From: Saprolegnia diclina VS20
Taxonomy: Eukaryota; Oomycota; Saprolegniomycetes; Saprolegniales; Saprolegniaceae
Length of the DNA stretch: 64,000 nucleotides
Assembly: GCF_000281045.1 (NCBI RefSeq)
Contig: NW_008246103.1
Location: forward strand, 215,961-279,960
Direction of reading: 5' to 3'
A program made the translations under genes and the position numbers. Under the pieces are notes generated by a model. The model searched no databases, was not told the origin of the DNA, and worked only from the letters and a program-made list of their open reading frames with translations. Shown piece after piece: positions 20,962-31,206 of this stretch (its first letter is position 1; the number at the start of each line of letters is the position of its first letter).

Positions 20962-22944
20962 CTACTGGATGAGCCGAGTGGGCTGGGCATTGTGCGAAGG
21001 ACGAAACACGGGCTGCGTGGCCGCTTCGCTCTCCCAGCGCAGCATGACAAACATGGCCTCCATGCCGGCCTTGCTCTTGACGGTTTGGTCCACGTCTTGG
21101 TAGCCGACAAACTCGACGTCGATGCCGGGCTCGGTCCGCGAGACCGAAAACTTCCACGCACACGCCTCTTGGGGACGCATCGAGGCGGTGATCTGGCGCA
21201 CTAGTTGAGCAATCAGCCAATAAAATCGTATGACGACAATGGGACCTACTCGGGGGCGTCATCGCGTACGACTTCATGCCGACGAGGTAGTGCTGCTCGT
21301 CGACAAAGATGCGAAAGACGACCGCGCAGAACGTCACGTTGCGTGCGCCGACCGACTCGAAGATGCGGACGATCGCAATGTCTTCGCTGACGTATTTGAG
21401 CACCTACTCCAATGTATCAATTTTGTATCAACCTTGCGCAATCGCGTTACCTCGAGCTCTTTCCAGTCCGGGTACACGCGGCGGGATTTGTCGCGGTTGG
21501 AGAGAATCCCCCACGTCTTGTCGACAAAGTCCCGAAGGACGCCGTCGCGCATCAACTTGTGCGTCGAGAAGCACATGGTGCGATCGCCGTCTTCCCAAAA
21601 GTCGGACGTCCACCCCATCGCCGACGCATTCACGGGCTCTACCATACCATATTACCGTAAATTCCGGAAAAGACGGTACTACCTTGGGCCGACGTTGGCG
21701 GCTTCCAGTTGTTGAGCTCCTGGAACCCAGTGCGCACGATTTCATGGACCCACTCCACGTCGCCGTGTTTGATCCAGCTCCAGTCAAAGCTTTGCGCGGG
21801 CGTCGCTGCCATCATACTACCGGTGAACCCGCCCGTCAGCGTGTTGAGGACCGGTCCGCCCGAGCCCTAAACATGGCTCGTCGATGGTGGATACACTACA
21901 TGGACTGTACCGAGAGTGCTTGGATGCCTTGCTGGAGCGACCGCGCAAACTCCTCGTGGTGCTTGAGTCGCGCCTTGAGGTCCTTGTACTCGGCCTTGAG
22001 CGTCTCGACAACCTTTTTCTGGTCCTTGAACGACTGCTCGAGGTCGTGGTCCGACATGGCCGCCATGGGGTGGGCGTCGCCATCGCCCGACGTATGCGAG
22101 CCTTCCATGATCTGCACTTGCTGCTTGAGCTCCTTGATGCGGTTGACAAGCATCGCTTCCTCTTCCTAGGACGCTCCCAAGTGAGCGACCATCGATGCGG
22201 AACGATGGACCTTGTGTTTGGCACGGCGGCGCCGAGACGCGTCACGCACTTGGCTCCGGCGCTTCTCCGACTTGGCGACGTTCTCTTCGCCCGACTCGTA
22301 CGACGCCTCGGACGCGGCCTTGTGCGTGTTTGAGGACGGCGCGCTCGTGATGGCCATCGACGGCTCGAGCGGCCGAGGCAGCGGAATCGCGACTTGCGTT
22401 TGCAGCTGGTATGTGCTCGTGGGCGCCGGCTTTGGCGTCGTGTTGGCCTTGGGCGGCGTCGGGCGCTGAATTGGCGCCCGCGGCAGCTCGATCGACTCTA
22501 CAGTTCGCTCGTTGTATCCAGTGCAATCGTCATACACGTACGCTGTGGTGGCGGTGGGTACATGGGCGCCGTGTAGTTCATACCGCCGTCATTCATCATG
22601 AAGTACGAGTTGATGCCAGTGTCCGGGCGCGCTGGTGGCATGTACGCCGGGTGGAATGTCGGGTCGATCGACGGAGGGCCCATGCCATGGTGGCTACCGC
22701 CGTGTGGCAGATGGTGTCCATGGCCCATCATGGGCATCGCGTTGTAGTTGCCCGCGTTGTACGGGATCGGGTTCATCGCCATCGACATGTCGAGCATGCC
22801 CGAGCTCGGGTCCGGGTACGAGTAGCCCATGGCCATCGGGTTCGGGGGCATCGCGTGGTGCGCGGGCGGCGCTGCCGGCTGCATCGGGTGGCCGCGCCCG
22901 CCCGGCCGCTGGAGCAGGTAGTCGTACGGGTTGCCGTCGTTCAT
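20962..22944 (-). CDS. bZIP transcription factor with C-terminal START-like domain
   Basis: 569 residues from seven exons (introns 22498-22541, 22166-22210, 21867-21910, 21639-21682, 21404-21450, 21201-21249; all phases close). Residues 1-140 are Met/Pro/Gly-rich, as in activation domains. The basic region SQVRDASRRRRAKHK with the following zipper helix (EEEAMLVNRIKELKQQV) spans an exon junction at AKHK. The position of the otherwise invariant Asn is Val, a change reported in oomycete bZIPs. The C-terminal 280 residues (motifs WKPP, DIAIVRIFES, EQHYLVGMKSY) look like a START-type ligand-binding fold, as in oomycete bZIP/M96-type proteins; this is an inference. It probably acts as a nuclear DNA-binding regulator that may sense a lipid or other ligand. 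Confidence 0.8.
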
Positions 22945-23796
22945 GCGCGCTGGTCACAACCTGCGAGCCGAGGTATTATTATCCAACGCGACAATAAAAA
23001 TGGACGTATTATTTTAACTCGGTTCTGATATTGGCATACAAACACCGCATTGTATCGGACGCAATAAAATGTGTCGCACCACTGCCTGTGGTCCAGCACC
23101 GGAATATTCCATTGCATTCCGGAAATATTATCCGGATACGAGATCCGGCGTCTTTTGCCAGCGCGTTAAACGGCTTAAACGGCGGGTAAAGAGGTTAGTA
23201 TGGTATCACGCATTGCAACCACAACTCGAATCAAAGGAATATTCGCTTGCACGCAACGACGTCTCGGGACAGCCCATCCTCTTCACACGACGTTGTACGC
23301 TTCGGACGCCTTCGTTCCGGTCGCTGCCTTGGCTCTTGCATTGCGCATTCGCTCATGGTCACCGTTCGCGCAGTTCTTTGGGGATCAAAACTCAGTTGAA
23401 CTATTCCCGAAGTGCAATAGGTAGCTGCGGCTTGCAGGTGGCGGTTTGTAGCTGAGGCTTGCTAGTCTGGTGCCCGCCGGTACGCCCCATCGGTCTTTGG
23501 TCGTCGACTCGACTCATTTCACGACATAGTCGGGTGGGGCCGAGGCAGCTCGCGACTCCACCAAGCTGACATAGCGTGTACTCGCAGTCGACTGCAAGTA
23601 GTACGTCCGTGGTGCCTCTACAATGATGCATGAGACGCACACACTTCACACACTACTGCACGTGTAATGATGGAATTGGCATCGTTGCGCATACGGCAAC
23701 GTGTTGAAAATTCCGAAAAATCGTTTACCGCAGTGGTCCTACGTTTTAACGCATATTGCGTTAAAGGACGTCGGCCAGAAAGTTTTATTGGTGTCC
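22945..23796. other. Divergent promoter region with palindromic CCGGAA/TCCGGATA elements
   Basis: 852 bp between the bZIP (-) and eIF2B-gamma-like (+) genes. A cluster at about 23099-23147 has CCGGAATATTCC, ATTCCGGAA and TATCCGGATA, all near-palindromic. A later stretch shows ATTCCGAAAAATCG and repeated GCGTTAAA. The open frames are short and unbiased; no gene is supported. Confidence 0.5.
23131..23138. promoter_or_regulatory. TCCGGATA element
   Basis: One of at least eleven copies of TCCGGATA/TATCCGGA found in spacers of this window; here in the divergent promoter region, 187 bp from the bZIP start codon. Confidence 0.35.
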
Positions 23797-24747
23797 ATGG
23801 CCGAGTACCAAGCGGTGATCCTCGCCGGCGGCTCGGGCGTCCGCCTGTACCCGCTCACGGAAGAGACGCCCAAGCCGCTTCTGCTCGTCAACGGCAAGCC
23901 GCTCATCTACTACCAGCTCGCGCTGCTTGAGAACTCGGGCTTCTCGGACGTGCTCCTTGTGACCGCCAACGAGATGCTCGACAAAGTCCAGTCGTACGTC
24001 CTCGGGCAGTACGATGGCAAGATCTCGGTGACCGTCGTCGCCGTCGAAGGCGAGGCCACCGAGACCGCCGACGCCCTCCGCGCGGTCGCCGACAAGATCC
24101 GGTCCGACTTTATCGTGCTCGCCGGTGACCTCATCACGGACTGCGTCTTGCACAACGTGGCCGACTTGCATCGTATCAACGACGCGACCGTGACGATGCT
24201 GCTCAAGCAAGAGGTCGTCGAGGCCCCGAGCAAGGGCAAGAGTAGCAAGGAGAAGCCGCGCCGCGACGAAGAGATGATCGACTGCATTGGCATGGTCGAC
24301 GCCGAGAACCGCGTCGTGTTTGTGTCCCACTCGGTCTATGAGAACGACGACCTCGAGGTGCCCCGCGCGCTCCTGAAGCGCCGCCCGCGCATCAACATGC
24401 ACACGGACCTCTACGACGCGCACGTGTACATCTTTTCGCACTGGGTGCTCGACCTCTTGGCGGAGAAGAAGCACATTGCGAGCATCAAAGCCGACTTGAT
24501 CCCGCACTTGGTGCGCCGCCAGTTCCGCGGCCGCCAAGCCCTTCCCGAGTCGGTCCGCGATCGCCTTGTGAGCAACCAGCACCTCGCGCAGGACCTCAGC
24601 GTCTCGGGCTCGACCAAGGACGATGAAGACCTCCTCAAGGTCTACGCCCACGTGCTCCCGCCCAACGCCTACTGCGAGCGCGCCGATACAAAGGAAGCGT
24701 TCAACGCCATGGAGAAGGAGGTCAAGTCCAAGTGGCGACTCAAGTAA
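23797..24747 (+). CDS. EIF2B3: eIF2B gamma-like nucleotidyltransferase-domain protein
   Basis: 316 residues, single exon. The N-terminus AVILAGGSGVRLYPLTEETPK is the pyrophosphorylase-like signature of eIF2B gamma/epsilon and sugar-nucleotide transferases; PLIYYQLALLENSGF and FIVLAGDLITD are typical of the gamma subunit, the exchange factor component that recycles eIF2-GTP. The family usually has about 450 residues with a C-terminal left-handed beta-helix. This protein stops at KSKWRLK with no hexapeptide repeats, and no intron was found that would extend it. Either a shortened gamma subunit or a related regulator. The start at 23797 places the signature a few residues in, as usual. Confidence 0.75.
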   Translation: MAEYQAVILAGGSGVRLYPLTEETPKPLLLVNGKPLIYYQLALLENSGFSDVLLVTANEMLDKVQSYVLGQYDGKISVTVVAVEGEATETADALRAVADKIRSDFIVLAGDLITDCVLHNVADLHRINDATVTMLLKQEVVEAPSKGKSSKEKPRRDEEMIDCIGMVDAENRVVFVSHSVYENDDLEVPRALLKRRPRINMHTDLYDAHVYIFSHWVLDLLAEKKHIASIKADLIPHLVRRQFRGRQALPESVRDRLVSNQHLAQDLSVSGSTKDDEDLLKVYAHVLPPNAYCERADTKEAFNAMEKEVKSKWRLK

Positions 24748-24962
24748 TAATTCCAATCCCGCGATTGCTATGGACTTGCTCCTCTCTTGCTCTTGACGCG
24801 TCTGTCCTTTGTCCTTTGTACGACAGGTAGCATCGCGGTCGTGGCAGCGACCACATTGCTCGCTGCCTCTCGTCCTCGCAGCGGCGACTACATGGAGGTC
24901 GAGTCCTCGATGATGGCGCCGCCTGTCCCGGCAAGCTGAGCGGTCAAAATCAGTTGGCCAGT

Positions 24963-27900
24963 ATGCAGCGGTTCCAAGCCGTGGTGGCGACCTTCGCCGC
25001 GTCCAGCCCGTCCGCGGCCGACGACGTAGTGCGACCGCCCGCCATCGTCGGACCTTCCATCGTCGTCACGTTCCACGAGCTGCATGAGCTCGTCACCGAC
25101 GTCGCCAGCGCGCTGGCCACCGCGGCCCTTCCGGTCGTCGCCCTCGCGCTGCCGTTGGGTGTGCCGCAAATCGCAGTCCTGTACGGCGCTACGATCACGC
25201 CTTCGACGCTCTTTGTACCAATCGATGAGATGCAGTCCATCGTTCGGAATCGCAGCCTCTTGCGGGACGCTGCGGCCACGGGACTCGTGTGCACACCGAC
25301 GTCGCCGCTGCTCGCTGCGCTTCGCTCTGAATTGGGCGGCGCCGTGGCCGTGCGGCTTTTGACCCACGCCCTCGGCGACGATATCGTGCTTGCGACGTGG
25401 CCGTCCGCCGACATGGCGCCGACCTGGGCATGCGACCCCGATGCCATGTACGTCCTGTACACCTCGGGCAGCACCGGGCGCCCGAAAGGCGTCATCGGCT
25501 CGTACGCTGCCACGTGGCATCGACTCGATTGGATGTGGGCGACATTGCCGTTCGGACTGGGCGAACGCGTCCTGCGGCACACAACACTCACGTTCGTCGA
25601 CGCCATCGCCGAGGTGTTTGGCACGCTCTGCGCTGGCGCGACGCTCGTCCTGCCCTCGTCGACGTCGGTATCCTTTGCGCCGCCGGTGGTGGCCGACCTC
25701 GCTGGCTTTGCCCTCTCACTACGTCGCTTTTCTGTGACTCGAATGACGCTCGTGCCGAGCGTGCTGCAACTCCTCTTGCAAATGAACCTGCTACCGCCCT
25801 CTCTGCGCTGCGTGGCCGTGAGCGGCGAGCCACTGCACGCAGATCTGGTCGCGACGCTCTTTGCTACACTGCCATCGGTGCAGCTATTGCATCTCTACGG
25901 TATGCCCCACAAAGACGATGAAAGCGGTATCTCATCTGCATGCGTACGTAGGCAGCACCGAGGTCGCGGGCGATGCGACGTTTTGGCTCACAACAACGGC
26001 GGCGGCACCCGTGCCTGTGGGCACCGCCATCGGCGCGACCAAGCTACGGCTCGTCGATGCCTCCGGTGTTGAGATCACAAGCGACAAGACACGTGGTGAA
26101 CTCTACATCGGTGGCCCGCCGCTCGCGCGAGGCTACGTCAACATGTACGCTTGTCGACGTCACGGTGTCAAGACGTGGGTATGACGGATGCGTAGGTCGG
26201 ACAACGAGGCCCACCGCTTTTGCACTTTGCACGGCGAGCGCTGGTTCAAGACGGGCGACGTCGCGTACTTTGCTGAAGGTCTTTTGTACCTCTGTGGTCG
26301 CAACGACGGGTATGTCAAAGTGAGTGGTGTGCAGGTGCACGTACCCGCGATCGAGGTAAGCCCAAAGCAGATACACTCGAAGCATCATCTTTTGGGTGGT
26401 AGTCCTCAGCGCGAATGTACCTCGGACGACACCACCGGCGATGGAAGGTCGCCATCGCTCCGGTCGCTTCCTCAGAAAGCTGGCATCAGCTCGACACCGT
26501 CGTGCTCTGTGTCGGCATCGACGACGAAGCTGTCGATACCGATGCGCTGCGCCACGCTGTCGAGAGAGCGCACCCACGAGTGGCCATGCACGTACTGAGA
26601 GTCCCCTATGCGCAGTTTCCAGAGACGTCGAGTGGCAAGGCCGATCCGTCTCAGATCCCAGCGCTGTTTGCGCAGCGGTCATTGCCGTCGTGGCTGCGCG
26701 CGCTGCTGCCAACGGGTGGCCTCGCTTCCACCGGTTATACGCCCAGCCTAGTGGACCCGTCACTGACGTTGACCGAGCTCGGCCTCAACTCGATGGCTAT
26801 GGCCATCGTCCTCCACACACTCCAAACGCAGCACGAGACGACGCTGCGTCCGGTCGAGCTGGTACTTCTGCGTATATTGGTCAAGATCGTCATGCGGACG
26901 CAATATCGTAGGCCGACATGACTGTCGCCGCACTGCAGTTGCTCGTGCAGCGCAAGCGACGTCGTGTCGTGTCGCCCGACGCATCAGCGATGAAGCGGGC
27001 GCGCGTGACGCTGCGGACCGACGCCGTGCGATGGCAAGTGCCCGTCCGCAAGTGTATTGACGCGTCACCGCGCCTCGCTATGACGTCCACGGGCGAGTAC
27101 ATCGTTGTGGGGTCCCATGACCACACCGTCCTCTGCACCACCGCCGACGGTCAAGTCGTTTGGCGCAAAGAGCTACCCGATCGTGTCGAGTCGAGCGCGG
27201 CCATGACAGCCGATCGGCTGGTCGTCGGCTGCTACGACGGCGGCGTCTACTGCCTCGAGATCCTCACCGGCAGCGTGCGTGTTGCCCTCGACTCTATCGA
27301 CCAGTTTGCATGTCGCATCATCTCTCTCTGTAGACGTTGTGGGTTTATTTCACGCAGGACCAAGTCAAGTGCTCGCCGGTCGTCGTCGAAGAGGAGAACG
27401 CGGTCGTTGTCGGCTCCCACGACCACCATGTCTATGGCCTCGCACTCGACTCGGGCGCGTGTTTGTTTAAGTTGCCATTCACCAAGAGGTGCGACCGTCT
27501 ATCGAGCCGACGATGACGCCATCGCATCACGTAGTGTCTTTTCCAGCCCGGTGTACGCTGCCAAGGTGCTCTACTGCGCGTCTCTGGCCGGCGAGGTCCG
27601 CGCCTACGCATGGCCGTCACTGCGTATGCATGAGGCGCCCACGCCGCTGTGGCAACATACGGTGTGTGTGACTTCGAGGTTGATATATCGATACTTGTGT
27701 CTAGTGCACCGCCCCTGTATTTTGCAGCTTGCGCCTCGGTCGGTACCACGATCTGCTGCTTGTGGGGTGCGCCGACGCGTCTCTCTACGCGCTCTCGACG
27801 ACCACAGGGACGCCTTTGTGGTCATATGCGACGACCAAAGTTCGTATCTTTGGTCGGCATCGGACGACTTGATACATTGATACTTTTGAACTAGCCCATC

Positions 27901-28318
27901 TTCAGCGCCCCAAGCGTTGCGACGATGAGCGATGGAAGCGAAGCGGCTGTCTTTGGCTCCCACGATGGTGTCGTGCGCTGTGTCTCGATGGTCGACGGTA
28001 CGTCGTTGTCGTCATGAGCTTCACGAACTGGTGAAGATAGGTACTTGCATTGCATCGGTCGACCTCGGATGCGCCGTTTACGCATCACCCGCGACCCTGC
28101 CCGACCGAACGACGCTGATGGCGTGTGTCTGCACGACCAACGGCCATGTCTACCTCTGGGAACCCGTGGTGTCATCGCGTGCGACACTGCTCTTCCATGG
28201 CGCTGGCGACATCTTCTCGTCGCCCCTAGCTCTCAAAGACGGCTGCATAGTCGTCGGTACGCGCGGCGACGTGCTGCTCGCGTTATCTCTGCCCGACAAT
28301 CCGCATCGCAACGAATAA
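24963..28318 (+). CDS. AASDH: AASDH/ACSF4-like adenylation-carrier-beta-propeller protein
   Basis: 969 residues over ten exons (introns 25900-25951, 26145-26195, 26356-26402, 26862-26911, 27275-27333, 27489-27534, 27662-27704, 27840-27894, 27998-28040; all phases agree). Domain order: AMP-binding adenylation domain (YTSGSTGRPKG; RWFKTGDVAYF; GRNDGYVKVSG; SSGK), a carrier-protein-like segment with LTELGLNSMAM whose Ser would take phosphopantetheine, then PQQ-type propeller repeats (VVGSHDHTVLC, VVGCYDGGVYCLE, VVGSHDHHVYGLA, VGCADASLYALS, FGSHDGVVRCVS). This is the layout of animal AASDH (ACSF4), proposed to activate an amino acid such as beta-alanine. The substrate here is unknown. The start at 24963 is the first ATG of the biased frame; the N-terminal adenylation part looks short. 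Confidence 0.82.
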
Positions 28319-28394
28319 GAAACACTATGGATCGTCAAAAACAGACAAGTTGTCTTTTGTCTATTGTCAGTATATCTCGCTAGCGCGGCTAAAC

Positions 28395-29226
28395 TTAGGC
28401 GACGGACGCGAGGAGGACCGGGAACACAAAGCGCATGGCGGCGGCCGAGAGGGCAAACTCGAGGAAGAACCCGATGACGCCGCCAGCGACAATGTCGCTC
28501 GGGTAGTGGCGGCCCAGCGCGAGGCGCGAGAAGCAAATGACAGTCGCCCAGAGAACCATGATTGTAGGCATCGCACGGACGCTCCACGCCCCGAGCATGT
28601 CTGTGAGGATGCGCGGGTAGTCTATGGCGGCTTAGACCACAGGACGACAAGAGGACGAACGTACAGTGGGCGAGGTACACGATGAGCGCGACGAGGCACC
28701 AAGACCGCGTTGCATGGCCCGACGGGAACGAGTGCTGGTCGGGGCCGACGAAGCGGTCATCCGACTGGTGGTGCGGCGGGCGCTGGCGGCGGAAGATGAG
28801 CTTGAAGATGACGATGCACACAATGTCAACCTAGCATTCGAACATGAGGCGGAGCGTGCATGTGGCCTGTACGAATTGGCAGAGGTAGAAGAAGTAGAGG
28901 AAGGCCTTTTGGCCGTTCGTGATGGACGCCAGCATGCCGGCGAACGACGCGAGCGCGAGCAGCGGCAGCACGATGAGCAGCCACCTACAGCGCAGCATAG
29001 AGGGTTAGCGAGACTGCGCGCGGGCTAGCATAACGTACAGGATGCCATCGCCCGTGAGGCTAAAGAACTCCCAGAGCAGCCGCCACGCCTTGGAGTGGCC
29101 AAAGAGACCGTAGATGCGCACGGCCAGCTGGAGGTCGACCTGGTAGAGACGCTGAGGCAGCGTCAGGTGGTTCTTGTTGCCCATGACGAGGTGCTTGCGC
29201 TCGCCTGCTTCTAGTTCCAAGCTCAT
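28395..29226 (-). CDS. PAP2-superfamily membrane phosphatase
   Basis: 230 residues from four exons (introns 28985-29038, 28831-28872, 28622-28664). The three PAP2 phosphatase motifs are intact: KLIFRRQRP (KX6RP), PSGH, and SRLALGRHYPSD (SRX5HX3D). Several hydrophobic segments (WLLIVLPLLALASF, FLYFFYLCQFVDIVCIVIF, LVALIVYLA, IMVLWATVICF, AGGVIGFFLEFAL) indicate a polytopic membrane protein of the lipid phosphate phosphatase type. Likely substrates are phosphatidate, polyprenyl diphosphate or similar lipids. It converges with the AASDH-like gene with 76 bp between stops. The start at 29226 leaves a 40-residue cytosolic N-terminus. Confidence 0.85.
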
Positions 29227-31206
29227 GCTCAAGCGACTGCAAATGACGACGACGGACGGCCCCACCTGCTTGCTACAACCCGGCGATCGGCTACCGTCTG
29301 GTTCGGCGCTGATATCGGAAAAGCAGCCGCGTTCTTTTTCAGTTTTGCATTCTTTTAATCAAACTTTCCTTCTTTTATTCGAAAAAGGCCATTAAAAGAC
29401 ACTGCCACCCAGTATGCTGCCCCGTGCCGGTGTTGTAACATTTTGGTGGCCCGACCCAACGATGTTATAACACGAGAGGATCAACACTCCTGTCCGTAGC
29501 TTCAACACAACCTGACACTCCTGTCCGGGCTTGGACCCCGCACGTCGATAGAGGTACTCGCGGGGCTGCTTCAGTGGCTCGACAACTCACGCGGCCATAT
29601 CGTCCGCAAGGGCAGTGTGCACGCTGGCATCAAGTTTTCTCACAAACTCTACACGGTCAAAGACTCGTAATGCAACACGATTTGGTGAATGCGCCAACCA
29701 ACAACGCGCAGTGTCCCTCCACAGAGAGGAGCGAGGAGATGACACGACGGCGATCAATCCAGCAGAGAATTTGCAATCGATTTGGTGGTCGTAGTCGTCT
29801 TATCGAACCAGTGCGTGTGCCTCGTTGACAAGTACAGGATCCTTGTGGTTACACTTCTTTGCATGGCCGTGGTGATCGATCACGAGTTCGGTCCGCGTCC
29901 CTTCACTTGAGCGCTTACGATAGAGTCCACACGTTCTGAGCTAGCTTTACTACCAAGGGTATAAGCATCACGTTGCTGTCGTGTGGCCGAGCAGCCATGC
30001 GGCGCGCACATATTATCCGAGCAATATTATCCGGATGAAAATGTGCACGCCACCGCTTCTCAGCAGCTTGTTGCGCAGATTTGGAGTTTGAAACGCAGTC
30101 GCATGTTTCGTTATATATACATAGCTGGTGACGCAGGGAGCCCAAAAACCAAAGAATCGTGCTCGTAGCGTGGCTACAGCCTGTGCAATGCGCATTTCTG
30201 CGAAGTTGCTCGATGCTACATTGATACATTGATAGATTGATACTAGATGCAGTATCAGTTTTCACCAACTGGAACGGCGCATTGCACAGACTGTAGGCAC
30301 GCTACGAGCACGATTCTTTGGTTTTTGGGCTACCTGCGTCACCAGCTATGTATATATAACGAAACACGCGACTTCGATTCAAACTCCAAATCTGCGCAAC
30401 AAACTGCTGAGCAGCGGTGGCTGCACATTTTATCCGGATAATATTGTCCGGATAAAATGTGCTCAACCAGCCAGAGCCTTGCCACGCAACTCTTTTCATC
30501 CCCTTGCTAGCACTATCTACTCGTACCTAGCACGGCGACGGTTTTCCTCTGCCTTTGTCACCAGACCGTTTTTGTGGCGTTCCTATAGTGTGCCCAAGCT
30601 CACTCTGTACACATTTCAAGTGTGTGCTTCGTGATTGCGCAAGTACTACGTAATAAGTACTTGTATTAACTATCAAGCTGTTCTATTTGGGCACACTCTC
30701 GACGCGCTTGTGGAAAAGACGTTCGTCGCAAATTGCATCAAGAACGTATTGTCAACGATGGCTCTCACGTACACTGCGACGGCTTCACGTCGGGAGCATT
30801 GCTTGGGAGACGTCAGCAGAATGTCATGTCGAGTTGGTAGAGTGGAGCTCGGACTCCAGCGCCGACAGCACGACCAAGTGTTTGGTCCTCTCTGAACCTC
30901 TCGATTCTCACACGAGTGATGCGATAGTGGTGGATAGATAGATACAGGTAGGCGACTCCCGTGAAACCTGCTGCTGCCCTTTATAGCATCGCATTCTTGG
31001 ACTAGTCGTGGCGCGCGGCTGTCAATGACTCGATCGACCCCATTGGCTGATGTCGCTGTCAAGCTTGATTCGGATTGGCTCCTCTCCGATACATTGTCCA
31101 ATCAGGTCGCTGCGCGGCCTTTCTGCAGAGGTTGCGCACTGCGAGCATCACTTGGACGCTACTTGGCGCTCAGTGTCTCAATCTTCCTTTTGCCACGTGC
31201 AGCAAA
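29227..31206. other. 2-kb gene-free region with an inverted repeat
   Basis: The longest spacer in the window. No frame here has coding bias. It contains the 190-bp inverted repeat listed separately, several TCCGGATA copies inside it, and a CTTTTATTCGAAAAAGG stretch near 29376. The last 250 bp must include the TMEM198-like promoter. Confidence 0.55.
30006..30462. repeat. Imperfect 190-bp inverted repeat (foldback element)
   Basis: The left arm (30006-30193) and right arm (30277-30462) are reverse complements over nearly their full length, about nine in ten bases by eye. Landmarks in both arms: the GCGCAGATTTGG and TATATATACATAGCTGG blocks, CCAAAAACCAAAGAATCG, and TATCCGGAT-type outer ends. 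The 83-bp loop carries TTGATAC-type repeats. No terminal transposase or target duplication was found. It could be a MITE-like foldback element or a long hairpin-RNA source. Confidence 0.8.

Noticed and set aside
23785-24756. 323-residue minus-strand frame opposite the eIF2B-gamma-like gene
   Set aside because: Antisense shadow with Val/Leu/His/Arg-rich random composition.
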